Shown piece after piece: positions 45,111 through 53,948 of a stretch of 64,000 nucleotides of DNA; position 1 is the first letter of the stretch, and every line of letters begins with the position of its first letter. Where the stretch lies: assembly GCF_003865095.1 (NCBI RefSeq), contig NZ_BHYK01000018.1, positions 1 through 64,000 on the forward strand, in the 5' to 3' direction. The stretch comes from Clostridium tagluense (lineage in GTDB: Bacteria > Bacillota > Clostridia > Clostridiales > Clostridiaceae). The notes under the pieces are model-generated. The model made no database searches. It saw nothing but the letters and a program-made list of their open reading frames with translations, and was not told the origin of the DNA. Made by a program: the position numbers and the translations under genes.

Positions 45111-46106
45111 TCAATATTTACTTGTAATTACTCCGAAGGAGGAAGCTTTAATAGCGGGGTTTCCTATTAATACTTTAAGTTCGGATTTTGTGCCATACAC
45201 TATAACGCCGAGGATTGGTACACTATTGTAGTCTTTATAGCCTTTAGCCATCATTGCGTTGTATATTAAGTTGTATTTTTCTAGTTTTGAATTTTTTAGT
45301 AACTTTAATAAGTCAGTATATCCTGTTTCAAAGTGTTGGGGTTTAACATTTACGCCGAGGGCATTATGCTCATCTATATAAGCACCATTGCTAGAGGATA
45401 GATCTGCTTCTTGTTTGCTTGTTTTCATATCTTCATTTGTAAAAGCATCTAGCCAGTACCAGGATATATTAAATTTACTATTATTTAAAAAAGATATTAA
45501 CTCATAATGCTTGTATGGTTTATCAAAAGATATAGCTACTTCAATAAGTTTATCATCTGAAAATTTATCTAAATTACTTAAGTCATCTTTATATCCTTTA
45601 TAGTTAATTTCAGGGTGAAAGAACATCATTCTTCTATAACCATTCTCTGAATAATTAACAGGCCAGCCATCTTGGGGTTCATTTATAGTGGGTCCGCCAG
45701 AATATCTAGTTAGAGGAAAATTGGGCGAATACCCTAAAAATTTTAATACAGGGTTGTTGAGAGAATAACCAAACATAGAAGGTATTTCCCGTATTACTAC
45801 AGACTTATAACCTATAGCTTTAGAGACTTTGTAAGTGCCTTTACCACCTAAAAACCCAATATTATCTATAGATTGACTTATAAAACCATTTGGTACAGAG
45901 AGTTTAACGAATTCTTCATTATCCTTGAAGGATTGTTCACTCATTTTTAAACTTAGCTTAGTATTAAAATAAGAACCTAGAGTTATTACAATGATTGTCA
46001 CAACTAAAGATATTATAGCGGTCCTTATTGTTGATTTTATTTTTCCCATTTTAATTGCCTTATTTAATTTCTTTTCATCAAATAATTGATCTAAGTTATC
46101 ATTCAT
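45111..46106 (-). CDS. Anti-sigma factor-like membrane protein
   Basis: A 331-aa protein. A cytosolic N-terminus (1-28) leads to a single TM at about 29-48 (TAIISLVVTIIVITLGSYF) and a large extracytoplasmic domain (about 49-331). Its ATG overlaps the ECF sigma stop by 8 nt (ATGAATGA), which is translational coupling and strong evidence for a sigma/anti-sigma pair. The extracytoplasmic region resembles the sigma-regulator domains found with such factors, as far as I can recall. It presumably releases the sigma factor on an external signal. Confidence 0.75.
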   Translation of the reverse strand: MNDNLDQLFDEKKLNKAIKMGKIKSTIRTAIISLVVTIIVITLGSYFNTKLSLKMSEQSFKDNEEFVKLSVPNGFISQSIDNIGFLGGKGTYKVSKAIGYKSVVIREIPSMFGYSLNNPVLKFLGYSPNFPLTRYSGGPTINEPQDGWPVNYSENGYRRMMFFHPEINYKGYKDDLSNLDKFSDDKLIEVAISFDKPYKHYELISFLNNSKFNISWYWLDAFTNEDMKTSKQEADLSSSNGAYIDEHNALGVNVKPQHFETGYTDLLKLLKNSKLEKYNLIYNAMMAKGYKDYNSVPILGVIVYGTKSELKVLIGNPAIKASSFGVITSKY

Positions 46107-46602
46107 GCATTAACCACTCCTTTTCAAATTTTTTCCTAGATCTATATAGGTAGGTTTTAACTACAGTTTCCTTAATTCCTAAAAGTGTTGCTATGTCTTT
46201 ATAAGAAAGTTCCATTTCATACTTTAAAATTAGCAAATTCTTATTTCCATCTTTAAGTTTATTAAGACAATTTTTAACTTCATTGCATCGTTCTTTTAAA
46301 AGTAGCCTTTCTGTGAAGTCTTCCTCCTTTGTAAAATTGTTGTAAAATTCTTCTTCATCAATACTTAGTAGGTATTGCTTTTTATGTTTTTTTATTCGGT
46401 TTCTAAATTCATTAAGAGCTACCGTAAACAACCAGGAGGAAAGTTTTTCTTTTGATATGCCATCCATGTATTGCATTGCCTTCAGAAAGCTATCTTGAAT
46501 AATATCTTCAGACTCTTCTTTTGTGCATCCATTTTTAATTAGATAGCCAAAAATAATTTTGGCTTGTCTTTTATATAAATCCAATAACAACTGGCTATCC
46601 AT
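46099..46602 (-). CDS. ECF-type RNA polymerase sigma factor
   Basis: A 167-aa sigma-70 family factor with region 2 (ESEDIIQDSFLKAMQYMDG, SSWLFTVALNEFRNRIKKHKK) and region 4 (LSYKDIATLLGIKETVVKTYLYRSRKKFEK), and no regions 1 or 3. GGAGGG lies before ATG 46602. Its partner overlaps downstream. ECF factors commonly activate their own promoter; the 46603-46727 region has GTTTAC and TGTC-like elements on the minus strand, but I cannot fix the promoter. Regulon unknown, though the envelope genes near it are candidates. Confidence 0.88.
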   Translation of the reverse strand: MDSQLLLDLYKRQAKIIFGYLIKNGCTKEESEDIIQDSFLKAMQYMDGISKEKLSSWLFTVALNEFRNRIKKHKKQYLLSIDEEEFYNNFTKEEDFTERLLLKERCNEVKNCLNKLKDGNKNLLILKYEMELSYKDIATLLGIKETVVKTYLYRSRKKFEKEWLMHE

Positions 46603-46727
46603 CTTTCCCTCCTTTTTTAGTATCTTTAAAAGCTCCTTATACTAATAAGACAATTTTATCATTAAAAGGTAAACAAAGTTAATAAAAAATATTTGAATTT
46701 ATTTTTATACAGTTGGTTTTAGCTTTA

Positions 46728-46757
46728 TTGGATATGTACAATGATTTGGAGTATAAT
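46728..46757 (+). promoter_or_regulatory. Sigma-A promoter of gpmA
   Basis: TTGGAT (46728-46733) and TATAAT (46752-46757) are separated by 18 nt, about 45 nt before the SD. Confidence 0.5.
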
Positions 46758-46808
46758 AATCTAAATACAAATAATCGTAGTATATAAATTAGTAAAGGAG
46801 TGATTAAG

Positions 46809-47546
46809 TTGATTAAGCTTGTATTAATAAGACATGGTGAAAGCCTTTGGAATAAAGAAAATAGATTTACCGGTTGGACAGATGTAGATTTATCAGAGAA
46901 TGGTTTAATTGAGGCAAGGAAAGCAGGTGAAATTCTTAAACAAAATGGATATGCCTTTGACATAGCATATACTTCTGTATTAAAAAGGGCAATTAGAACT
47001 CTTTGGATTGCACTGCATGAGATGGATTTAATGTGGATTCCTGTATATAAGTCATGGAAACTCAATGAAAGGCATTATGGCGCTCTGCAAGGGTTAAACA
47101 AGACGGAAACTGCAGAAAAATATGGAGATGAACAAGTTCATAAATGGAGAAGATATGTAGACGTAAGACCACCAGAACTTTTGAAAACTGATGACAGATA
47201 TCCAGGGAAGGAATTAAAATATAGTGAATTAAGAGAAGACCAGATTCCTACAACTGAAAATTTAGAGGATACTATAAAGAGGGTAATGGAGGAATGGTTC
47301 CAGGAAATAGCCCCTCAAATTAAAGAAGGTAAGAAGGTTATAATTTCTGCACATGGAAATACTTTAAGAGCACTAGTAAAATATCTGGATAACATATCCA
47401 GTGATAATATTGTAAATTTGAATATACCTACAGGAATTCCACTTGTATATGAACTAGATGATAATTTGAAGCCTATTCGTCATTATTATTTAGAGCTAGA
47501 TGGCAAGTTGCCTCAAGATGCAATTCCAAAAACATTTAAGGAATAA
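46809..47546 (+). CDS. gpmA: 2,3-bisphosphoglycerate-dependent phosphoglycerate mutase
   Basis: A 245-aa glycolytic enzyme interconverting 3- and 2-phosphoglycerate. The phospho-histidine is H9 in RHGESLWN, with family sequences [27 protein letters not shown] and the second histidine in [10 protein letters not shown]. The TTG start at 46809 has AAAGGAG 8 nt upstream and gives the normal [11 protein letters not shown] beginning; the GTG at 46800 overlaps the SD. It is monocistronic, with its own promoter and terminator. Confidence 0.93.
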   Translation: MIKLVLIRHGESLWNKENRFTGWTDVDLSENGLIEARKAGEILKQNGYAFDIAYTSVLKRAIRTLWIALHEMDLMWIPVYKSWKLNERHYGALQGLNKTETAEKYGDEQVHKWRRYVDVRPPELLKTDDRYPGKELKYSELREDQIPTTENLEDTIKRVMEEWFQEIAPQIKEGKKVIISAHGNTLRALVKYLDNISSDNIVNLNIPTGIPLVYELDDNLKPIRHYYLELDGKLPQDAIPKTFKE

Positions 47547-47563
47547 AATTAGACTTGCAATAC

Positions 47564-47614
47564 TAAAAAAAGCCTGTATCTTAATTTACTTACTAATTAA
47601 GATATAGGTTTTTT
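47564..47614 (+). terminator. Terminator of gpmA
   Basis: AAAAAAAGCCTGTATCTTAATT pairs with AATTAAGATATAGGTTTTTT, with one or two G-U pairs. Confidence 0.85.
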
Positions 47615-47698
47615 ATGTCTTTACTTAAATATACAAAAAGTTTAAAATCAGTATTAGGTACAGTTTAAATTATTATTTGCGAAGGAGGAATAACAGTA

Positions 47699-49456
47699 TT
47701 GAACTCCATATTGAAAAACATACAGGAAGCAGTAATTAAATATGCAAATATTATATCCCAGATTCTTCAGGTAGAAGTTGAAATAGTAGATGATAATTTA
47801 ATTAGAATAGCAGGTACAGGAATCTATAAAGATAAAATAGATGAAGATATATCGAAAGAAGGGTACGTTTATAGAAAGGTTATAAAATCTGGAGAATCAC
47901 AGATTATATATGAGCCAGGAAAAGATAAACTTTGCATCCCTTGCCCTAAAAGAGAACTCTGCGGAGAAGAATTTGAAATGAGCACACCTATAAAGTTAAA
48001 TGAGGACACTATAGGGGTAATTGGTTTAATATGTAGTAACAACGATCAAAAGGAACATCTAATGGCAAGCTTTGATATATACATGGCCTTCCTTCATCAG
48101 ATTTCTGAGTTTATAAGTAGTACCGCCTATGAAAAAAGAGAAAAAATGAGAGCACAGACCTTGCTACAACTTCTGAATTTTGTTGTAGATAAAATTGAGC
48201 AGGGTGTAATTATACTAGACAAAGACAATTGTATTACCAATATAAATGAAAATGGTTTAAAAGAACTAAATTTATCAGGAAATTTTATAAATCATAAAGT
48301 TCAAATTAAGATAGGTGGAGATAACGTTTTTGATCTTCAGGAATACAAACTAATGGTAGATAAAGAGGTTTTCTTTGTTATTGGTAGCATATACCCTATA
48401 AAATTTAATGAAGCGCAATATGATAGGATGTTTTTCTTTCAGGATGCAAAAAAATTCAAAGAAAAGTTATCAAATTTTACGGCCTTTAATAAAATAATAA
48501 AGAGTGTGGACATTTTTGGGAAATCAGAACAAATTTTAAAATTAAAGCAAAAGGTTAAGAAAATTGCAATGTCTTCATCTACAGTTCTTATAACTGGAGA
48601 AAGTGGTACTGGAAAAGAGATGTTTGCAAGAGCTATACACGATGAAAGTAACAGGAAGGACAAGCCTTTTATTGCTATAAATTGTGGTGCTATTCCAGAT
48701 ATGCTTCTGGAAAGCGAACTTTTTGGATATGCGAAAGGCGCATTTACAGGTGCAGATCCTATGGGTAAAATGGGCAAGTTTGAATTCGCGAGTAAAGGTA
48801 CCATATTGCTAGATGAGATTGGGGATATGCCTCTTTACCTTCAAGCTAAACTCTTAAGAGTCCTGCAAGAGAGAAGTATTACAAGAATAGGTTCAAATAA
48901 AACTATTGATATCGATGTTAGGGTGATAGCCGCAACAAATAAAGATTTAGTAAAAGCCATAAAGGAAAACAAATTTAGAGAGGATTTATACTATAGATTA
49001 AATGTAATCCCTCTTGAAATTCCTCCACTAAGAGAAAGAAAGGAAGACATAAAACTACTTATAGAAACTTTTATTGAAAAATATTGCAGTTTATTCAATA
49101 AAAACTTTTTAGATATAAAATTAGGGGGTGACATATGGCAAATATTTTATAACTACGAATGGCCAGGTAATGTACGAGAACTAGAGAATACTGTGGAATA
49201 TATTATTAATATGATGGGTACTGATGGTATAATAACAAAAGAAATTTTACCTAAAAGTATTTTTCATAATACAATTAATATTTTTAATAATGAGGATGAG
49301 ATATATACACTTAAATATCTTGAAAAAAACGCTATAAAAAATGCACTGGAAAAGTGCGGTGAAACCACTGAAGGTAAAAAAAATGCAGCTATGAAACTTG
49401 GTATAGGAATAGCGACATTATATAGAAAAATCGAAGAATATAATTTATCAAAATGA
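47699..49456 (+). CDS. Sigma-54-dependent activator with PAS-type sensor
   Basis: A 585-aa regulator. The N-terminus (1-160) is a sensor-like region with a four-cysteine cluster (CIPCPKRELCG near 80-90). A PAS-like segment spans about 165-255. The AAA+ domain has Walker A GESGTGKE near 301, the intact sigma-54 loop GAFTGAD near 345 and Walker B ILLDEIGDMP. A Fis-type helix-turn-helix closes the protein (AAMKLGIGIATLYRKIEEY). The start is TTG 47699 with GAAGGAGG upstream. It lies just before a perfect sigma-54 promoter driving two PLP enzymes, which are its obvious targets. The signal is unknown; Cys residues suggest a metal or redox input. Confidence 0.9.
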   Translation: MNSILKNIQEAVIKYANIISQILQVEVEIVDDNLIRIAGTGIYKDKIDEDISKEGYVYRKVIKSGESQIIYEPGKDKLCIPCPKRELCGEEFEMSTPIKLNEDTIGVIGLICSNNDQKEHLMASFDIYMAFLHQISEFISSTAYEKREKMRAQTLLQLLNFVVDKIEQGVIILDKDNCITNINENGLKELNLSGNFINHKVQIKIGGDNVFDLQEYKLMVDKEVFFVIGSIYPIKFNEAQYDRMFFFQDAKKFKEKLSNFTAFNKIIKSVDIFGKSEQILKLKQKVKKIAMSSSTVLITGESGTGKEMFARAIHDESNRKDKPFIAINCGAIPDMLLESELFGYAKGAFTGADPMGKMGKFEFASKGTILLDEIGDMPLYLQAKLLRVLQERSITRIGSNKTIDIDVRVIAATNKDLVKAIKENKFREDLYYRLNVIPLEIPPLRERKEDIKLLIETFIEKYCSLFNKNFLDIKLGGDIWQIFYNYEWPGNVRELENTVEYIINMMGTDGIITKEILPKSIFHNTINIFNNEDEIYTLKYLEKNAIKNALEKCGETTEGKKNAAMKLGIGIATLYRKIEEYNLSK

Positions 49457-49512
49457 TAAATTATTATTCATTAACACTTTGAAAGATTGAAAATTCAGAA
49501 AAAGAGTATTTT

Positions 49513-49553
49513 TATCATAATGATAATATTTATCATTATGATATTTTTTTTTT
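49513..49553. terminator. Terminator and possible enhancer repeats
   Basis: TATCATAATGATA (49513-49525) and its complement TATCATTATGATA (49531-49543) form a 13-bp stem followed by ten T, so this can terminate the activator gene. Each arm is nearly palindromic itself, and they lie 70-100 bp before the sigma-54 promoter, so they may also bind the activator. Confidence 0.65.
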
Positions 49554-49613
49554 AAAAATTGAAAAAATACCTACTTTAAGCGTTGATATCAGCTATGTAG
49601 CTACTCCATAATT

Positions 49614-49629
49614 TGGCACAATTGTTGCT
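49614..49629 (+). promoter_or_regulatory. Sigma-54 promoter of the PLP-enzyme operon
   Basis: TGGCAC-AATTG-TTGCT is a perfect RpoN consensus, about 100 nt before the threonine synthase-like gene. Confidence 0.9.
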
Positions 49630-49729
49630 TGGTAAATTATAGATTCACAATTTAAATTTCTCATATATAAGTATGAATAAACTTGTCTTTACAGCTTGTG
49701 TAAAAAAATAAAAAAGGCAGAGGTGAAAC

Positions 49730-50968
49730 ATGAAAAAAATTAAGTACTTGAAATGCTCTAAATGTGGAGCGGTTGTAAGCGAAGAAGTCATGTATAATTG
49801 TCCTCATTGTGGCACTTCCGGCACCCTTGATGTCATTTATGATATGGAGCTCATTAAGAATGAGCTGACTAAAGAATATTTAAAGGAAAACAAAAATACT
49901 AATATATGGAGGTACCTACCAATTCTTCCTTTGGAGGGATTAACAGGAGCGGCACCGCTTCAAATAGGAATGTCGCCTTTATATAAATCTAGCAGACTTG
50001 AAAAACTTTTAAATATAAAAAATATTTATGTGAAAGATGAAGGAAGGAATCCTACTGCCTCCTTTAAGGACAGAGCTTCAGCAGTTGGTATTGCGAAAGC
50101 TATTGAACTTAAAAAAAATGTGATATGTGCTGCTTCAACAGGCAATGCAGCATCTTCAGTATCTGGCTTTGCCGCTTGTATGGGAATTGAAAATTATATT
50201 TTTGTTCCAGAGACAATTCCAGAAGGAAAGCTTGCACAACTTTTAGTATTTGGAAGCAAAGTAATCCTAGTAGATGGAGATTATGACACAGCCTTTGATT
50301 TTTGCCTAAAGGCAGTAGAACATTTTGGATGGTATAACAGAAGCTGCGCCATTAACCCATATTTGGTTGAGGGAAAGAAAACTGCAGCTTTTGAAATATG
50401 TGAGCAGCTAGATTTTAAAGTTCCTGATAAGGTAATTATGTCCGTTGGTGATGGTTGCTCTATTGCAGGAGTGTGGAAGGGTTTCAAAGAATTCTATGAC
50501 CTTGGGTTAATTGATAAGCTACCAGTAATGGTATCAGTACAAGCTGAGGGGTCAAATCCTGTGAACAGAGCGTTTAGAAACAATAAATTCGAATTTGATT
50601 ATATAGCTCCAAAAACAATAGCAGACAGTATTTCTGTAGGTATACCTAGAAATGGATACAAGGCACTTAATGCCCTAAATGAAAGTAAGGGAATTGCGGT
50701 AGATGTAAGTGATGAAGAAATATTAAATGCTATGACAGTTCTTGCAAGACATACAGGGGTATTTGGAGAACCTGCGGGTGTAACAGGTTTTGCAGGACTT
50801 ATGAAACTAGCAGGTGAAGGAGCTATAGGGCCAGATGAGAGTGTAGCCTTTATCGTTTCTGGTAGTGGCCTCAAGGATGTAAAATCTGCTCAAATGGCAG
50901 TTTTAAAGCCAGACAAGGTAAAACCACAATTAGATTTGCTTATAAAATATTTTGAAGAAAATAAATAA
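49730..50968 (+). CDS. Threonine synthase-like PLP enzyme
   Basis: A 412-aa fold-type-II PLP enzyme. An N-terminal zinc ribbon (CSKCG at 9-13, CPHCG at 24-28) precedes the catalytic part, with the PLP lysine in TASFKDRASA near 110 and ASTGNAASSVSGFAA near 135. The phosphate-binding GDGCSIAGVW and SGSGLKD follow near 241 and 378. Classical threonine synthase converts O-phosphohomoserine to threonine. There are no hom or thrB neighbours, and the sigma-54 promoter suggests a catabolic or conditional role, so I do not assign thrC. AGAGGTG supports ATG 49730. Confidence 0.8.
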   Translation: MKKIKYLKCSKCGAVVSEEVMYNCPHCGTSGTLDVIYDMELIKNELTKEYLKENKNTNIWRYLPILPLEGLTGAAPLQIGMSPLYKSSRLEKLLNIKNIYVKDEGRNPTASFKDRASAVGIAKAIELKKNVICAASTGNAASSVSGFAACMGIENYIFVPETIPEGKLAQLLVFGSKVILVDGDYDTAFDFCLKAVEHFGWYNRSCAINPYLVEGKKTAAFEICEQLDFKVPDKVIMSVGDGCSIAGVWKGFKEFYDLGLIDKLPVMVSVQAEGSNPVNRAFRNNKFEFDYIAPKTIADSISVGIPRNGYKALNALNESKGIAVDVSDEEILNAMTVLARHTGVFGEPAGVTGFAGLMKLAGEGAIGPDESVAFIVSGSGLKDVKSAQMAVLKPDKVKPQLDLLIKYFEENK

Positions 50969-50997
50969 AATTATATATACACAGAGGAGGATTTTAA

Positions 50998-52485
50998 GTG
51001 AAAAATTTAATAGATTTAACAATCAATGAAGATCAACTTAAAAAAACCGTACAAAGTGCTAAAGAAAGAAATGTTGTAATACCAACTTTTGCTCAGATGA
51101 AGGACCCAAGCAAGATCCCAGCTGAAATTAAAGAGAAATTAAAAACCACTGGTTTATGGGATATTGATCCTGTTAATTTGTTCAGAATTTCTTGGAAAAA
51201 TCAACCTGTAAAAGAGGGTGGATTGTACAACGATTTACCAAACTATATAGAAATTCCTTCTGAAATATCAGGTGTTAAGGCAAGGATTTTTGCTATGGTT
51301 GGAAAGTACTTTCCAGTTGGATGTCATAAGGTTGGAGCAAGTTTTGCTTGCCTAGTTCCACGTTTAGTTACTGGACAATTTGATCCTACTTATCATGAAG
51401 CAGTTTGGCCATCAACAGGTAATTACTGCCGTGGTGGAGCTTACAATTCTGCATTACTAGGATGCAAAGCTGTTGCGATATTACCTGAGAATATGAGCAA
51501 AGAACGTTTCGACTGGCTTTCAAAAGTAGCTGGGGAAGTTATTGCAACTCCTGGTTGTGAAAGTAATGTAAAAGAAATTTATGATAAGACATGGGAACTT
51601 AGAGAAACTAGAGATAACGTTGTTATATTTAATCAGTTTGGTGAACTTGGTAATCATTTGTGGCACTATGAAGTAACGGGTAATGCAATGAACGACATTG
51701 TTAAAGCTGAAGCCGGTGAAAATGGAAGACTTGCCGGTGTATGCTTAACCTCAGGTTCAGCAGGTACACTTGGAAGTGGAGACTTCTTAAAAGATCAATA
51801 CCCAAATGCTAAAATTGCAGTTGGCGAAGCACTTCAATGTCCAACACTACTTAATAATGGCTTTGGAGATCATAGAATTGAGGGTATTGGTGATAAACAT
51901 ATTCCTTGGATTCATAATGTCCGTAATACAGATATGGTTGTTGCTATTGATGATAATGATGCATTAGCAATGTTTAAATTATTTAATGAACCAGCTGGTA
52001 AGGCCTATTTAAAACAGCAAGGTATTTCAGAAGATCTAACTTCTAAACTTTCATATGTTGGTATATCTGGTGCCGCAAATATCTTAACTTGTATTAAATT
52101 TGCTAAGTATTATGAGTTAACGGAAAATGATATGGTAATGACTGTTCTTACAGATTCTGCAGAAATGTACGGATCAAGACTTGCAGAAATGCAAACAGAA
52201 AGAGGCAGGGATTATTCAGAAGTTGATGCTGCAATCGACCATAACAGAAGTGTTTTAGGTGTTAGAACAGACAGCATGGAAGAGTTAACATACCAAAGTA
52301 AAAAACGCATTCACAATCTTAAGTACTACACTTGGATTGAACAACAAAAGTACGATTTGGATGAGTTAAATGCACAATGGTATGATTATGATAATTATTG
52401 GGGTGAATTACATCAAATGGGACCAGAACTAGATAAATTAATTGAACAATTTAATGAGAGAACTGGACTTACAAAGACGAAATAA
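50998..52485 (+). CDS. Fold-type-II PLP enzyme of unknown substrate
   Basis: A 495-aa PLP-dependent enzyme related to the cysteine/threonine synthase group. Candidate cofactor lysine is K111 in VGCHKVGASFA; WPSTGNYCRGGAYN near 138 and LTSGSAGTLGSGD near 249 fit the substrate and phosphate loops. It is often annotated only as a PLP-dependent beta-subunit or lyase. It is not OrtB: the GSFKDR motif of that thiolase is missing. The GTG start has GAGGAGG upstream and lies 29 nt after the threonine synthase-like gene, so both are co-expressed. A joint amino acid breakdown is likely, the substrate unknown. Confidence 0.72.
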   Translation: MKNLIDLTINEDQLKKTVQSAKERNVVIPTFAQMKDPSKIPAEIKEKLKTTGLWDIDPVNLFRISWKNQPVKEGGLYNDLPNYIEIPSEISGVKARIFAMVGKYFPVGCHKVGASFACLVPRLVTGQFDPTYHEAVWPSTGNYCRGGAYNSALLGCKAVAILPENMSKERFDWLSKVAGEVIATPGCESNVKEIYDKTWELRETRDNVVIFNQFGELGNHLWHYEVTGNAMNDIVKAEAGENGRLAGVCLTSGSAGTLGSGDFLKDQYPNAKIAVGEALQCPTLLNNGFGDHRIEGIGDKHIPWIHNVRNTDMVVAIDDNDALAMFKLFNEPAGKAYLKQQGISEDLTSKLSYVGISGAANILTCIKFAKYYELTENDMVMTVLTDSAEMYGSRLAEMQTERGRDYSEVDAAIDHNRSVLGVRTDSMEELTYQSKKRIHNLKYYTWIEQQKYDLDELNAQWYDYDNYWGELHQMGPELDKLIEQFNERTGLTKTK

Positions 52486-52542
52486 TCCAAAAAAAACAGA
52501 AGTTATCGTCTCAGCAAATTTAGTGAAAAGCAAATAAAATAT

Positions 52543-52592
52543 AAAACGCCAGTTGGTTTGCAGATTAAAATGCAACTTGCCTGGCGTTTTTT
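52543..52592 (+). terminator. Terminator of the PLP operon
   Basis: AAAACGCCAG pairs with CTGGCGTTTT, with an inner TTGCA-type stem, and a TTTTTT run ends it. Confidence 0.85.
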
Positions 52593-52663
52593 GATGATTA
52601 GCTTTTTAAAGCTTGTCCTACAAAAATGATTACTTTAATAAACTAAAAATTGATTTTATAATT

Positions 52664-52999
52664 TTAGCCCTTAATTACAGGTACTTCTTTTTCCCATTCA
52701 GCAATGTATTTAGCAAATTCCTCTTTCATAACAGGTATGCGAGTTGCCACCTCACCACAGTGAAGGCATTTGTCATTTTTAAATCCTTGCTCAGAACATT
52801 TATTTGAAAATTCTTGGTCACATCCATAGTTTCCACATTCTGAACATCTGAATATAGGGTTTTTACAAGGATGCTCATCTTTATTTCCGGTACAGATGGC
52901 AATATTTGCTTTTTCTCCATCTGTCATTTCAATATGACGTTTCTGATTCATATGGCCGCCTCTCATCCAGTGTTTGTTATTTGCGAATATTTTTGGCAT
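52664..52999 (-). CDS. Small cysteine-rich protein
   Basis: A 111-aa soluble protein with at least nine cysteines in the order CTGNKDEHPCKNP, RCSECGNYGC, NKCSEQ and KCLHCGE, suggesting two metal sites (zinc or iron-sulfur). The C-terminus is charged and helical (MKEEFAKYIAEWEKE). AAGGAG supports ATG 52999; an in-frame GTG at 53008 overlaps it. Family not recognised. It lies convergent with the PLP operon and next to a two-component system, without clear functional linkage. Confidence 0.55.
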   Translation of the reverse strand: MPKIFANNKHWMRGGHMNQKRHIEMTDGEKANIAICTGNKDEHPCKNPIFRCSECGNYGCDQEFSNKCSEQGFKNDKCLHCGEVATRIPVMKEEFAKYIAEWEKEVPVIKG

Positions 53000-53265
53000 A
53001 AAAATCACTCCTTCGTATAATTATTTTTGTGTGAATAGTATGATTATTGACCTAATAGATACTAATGTCAATGGACAAATTATTAAATTTTATTATTAAA
53101 ATTATTTATAATTCAACGGGGAGTTATGGAATCTTCACCAAATTTAAATAGTGAATAAAGAAAAGATGGGGATGAATATGGCTAAGAATGTGATAATAGT
53201 GTATATTAGTAATATATAGTGGGCTATTAGCTCGCTATTTTACAGTATAAAAGGATGGTGTTATC

Positions 53266-53946
53266 TTGAAGGATTTTAGAATTCTTTTAGTGGAAGATGA
53301 AAAACTAATGTCAATGTTCGTTGAAATGGAATTAAATCATGAAGGATATAATGTTGATTTAGCCTTGGATGGACGAGAAGGTCTAAATATAGCTGAGGAA
53401 AATCAATATGATTTAATACTTCTTGATATTATGATACCAGGAATTAATGGAATTGAGGTTTGCAGAAGAATAAGACAATCGTCCATGGTACCTATAATTA
53501 TGCTTACTGCAAAAAGCGATATATCAGACAAGGTCTTAGGTCTGGATGTAGGTGCAAATGATTATCTTACAAAGCCCTTTGCAATAGAAGAATTATTGGC
53601 AAGAATAAGAGTGTATGAAAGGAATAAATCCATAAGCAATAACAGAGATGAAATCAAAGTTAGAGATATTGTCATGGATAATAAGGCTCATAATGTTAAG
53701 CGAGATGGCAAGGAAATTGAACTTACCAAAAAGGAGTATGACCTTTTAGAGATGCTGTTAATAAATAAAGATGTTGTGCTTACACGCGCACAATTAATTG
53801 AGAAGGTATGGGGTTATGACTACATAGGGGATACTAATGTAGTAGATGTGTTTATTAGGTATTTACGAAGTAAAATTGATGATGGATTTGAAGATAAACT
53901 TATAACTACTATAAGAGGGGTAGGATATGTTGTTAAAGGTGAATAA
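53266..53946 (+). CDS. OmpR/PhoB-family response regulator
   Basis: A 226-aa regulator with receiver (VEDEKLM near 7-13, phospho-acceptor D54 in LILLDIMIPG, K in TKPFAIEE) and a C-terminal winged helix ending VDVFIRYLRSKIDD and TIRGVGYVVKGE. The TTG start at 53266 has AAGGATGG upstream. Its kinase begins 2 nt after the stop. Downstream DedA and UppP genes suggest an envelope-lipid role. Confidence 0.93.
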   Translation: MKDFRILLVEDEKLMSMFVEMELNHEGYNVDLALDGREGLNIAEENQYDLILLDIMIPGINGIEVCRRIRQSSMVPIIMLTAKSDISDKVLGLDVGANDYLTKPFAIEELLARIRVYERNKSISNNRDEIKVRDIVMDNKAHNVKRDGKEIELTKKEYDLLEMLLINKDVVLTRAQLIEKVWGYDYIGDTNVVDVFIRYLRSKIDDGFEDKLITTIRGVGYVVKGE

Positions 53947-53948
53947 TT

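Noticed and set aside
49730-50968. Biosynthetic thrC
   Set aside because: The family fits, but a sigma-54 promoter and absence of hom/thrB make a biosynthetic assignment unsafe.
50998-52485. OrtB (2-amino-4-ketopentanoate thiolase beta subunit)
   Set aside because: The GSFKDR lysine motif is absent and no ortA or ornithine-pathway neighbour exists.
52613-52807. 64-codon plus-strand frame
   Set aside because: Antisense to the Cys-rich gene, without SD.
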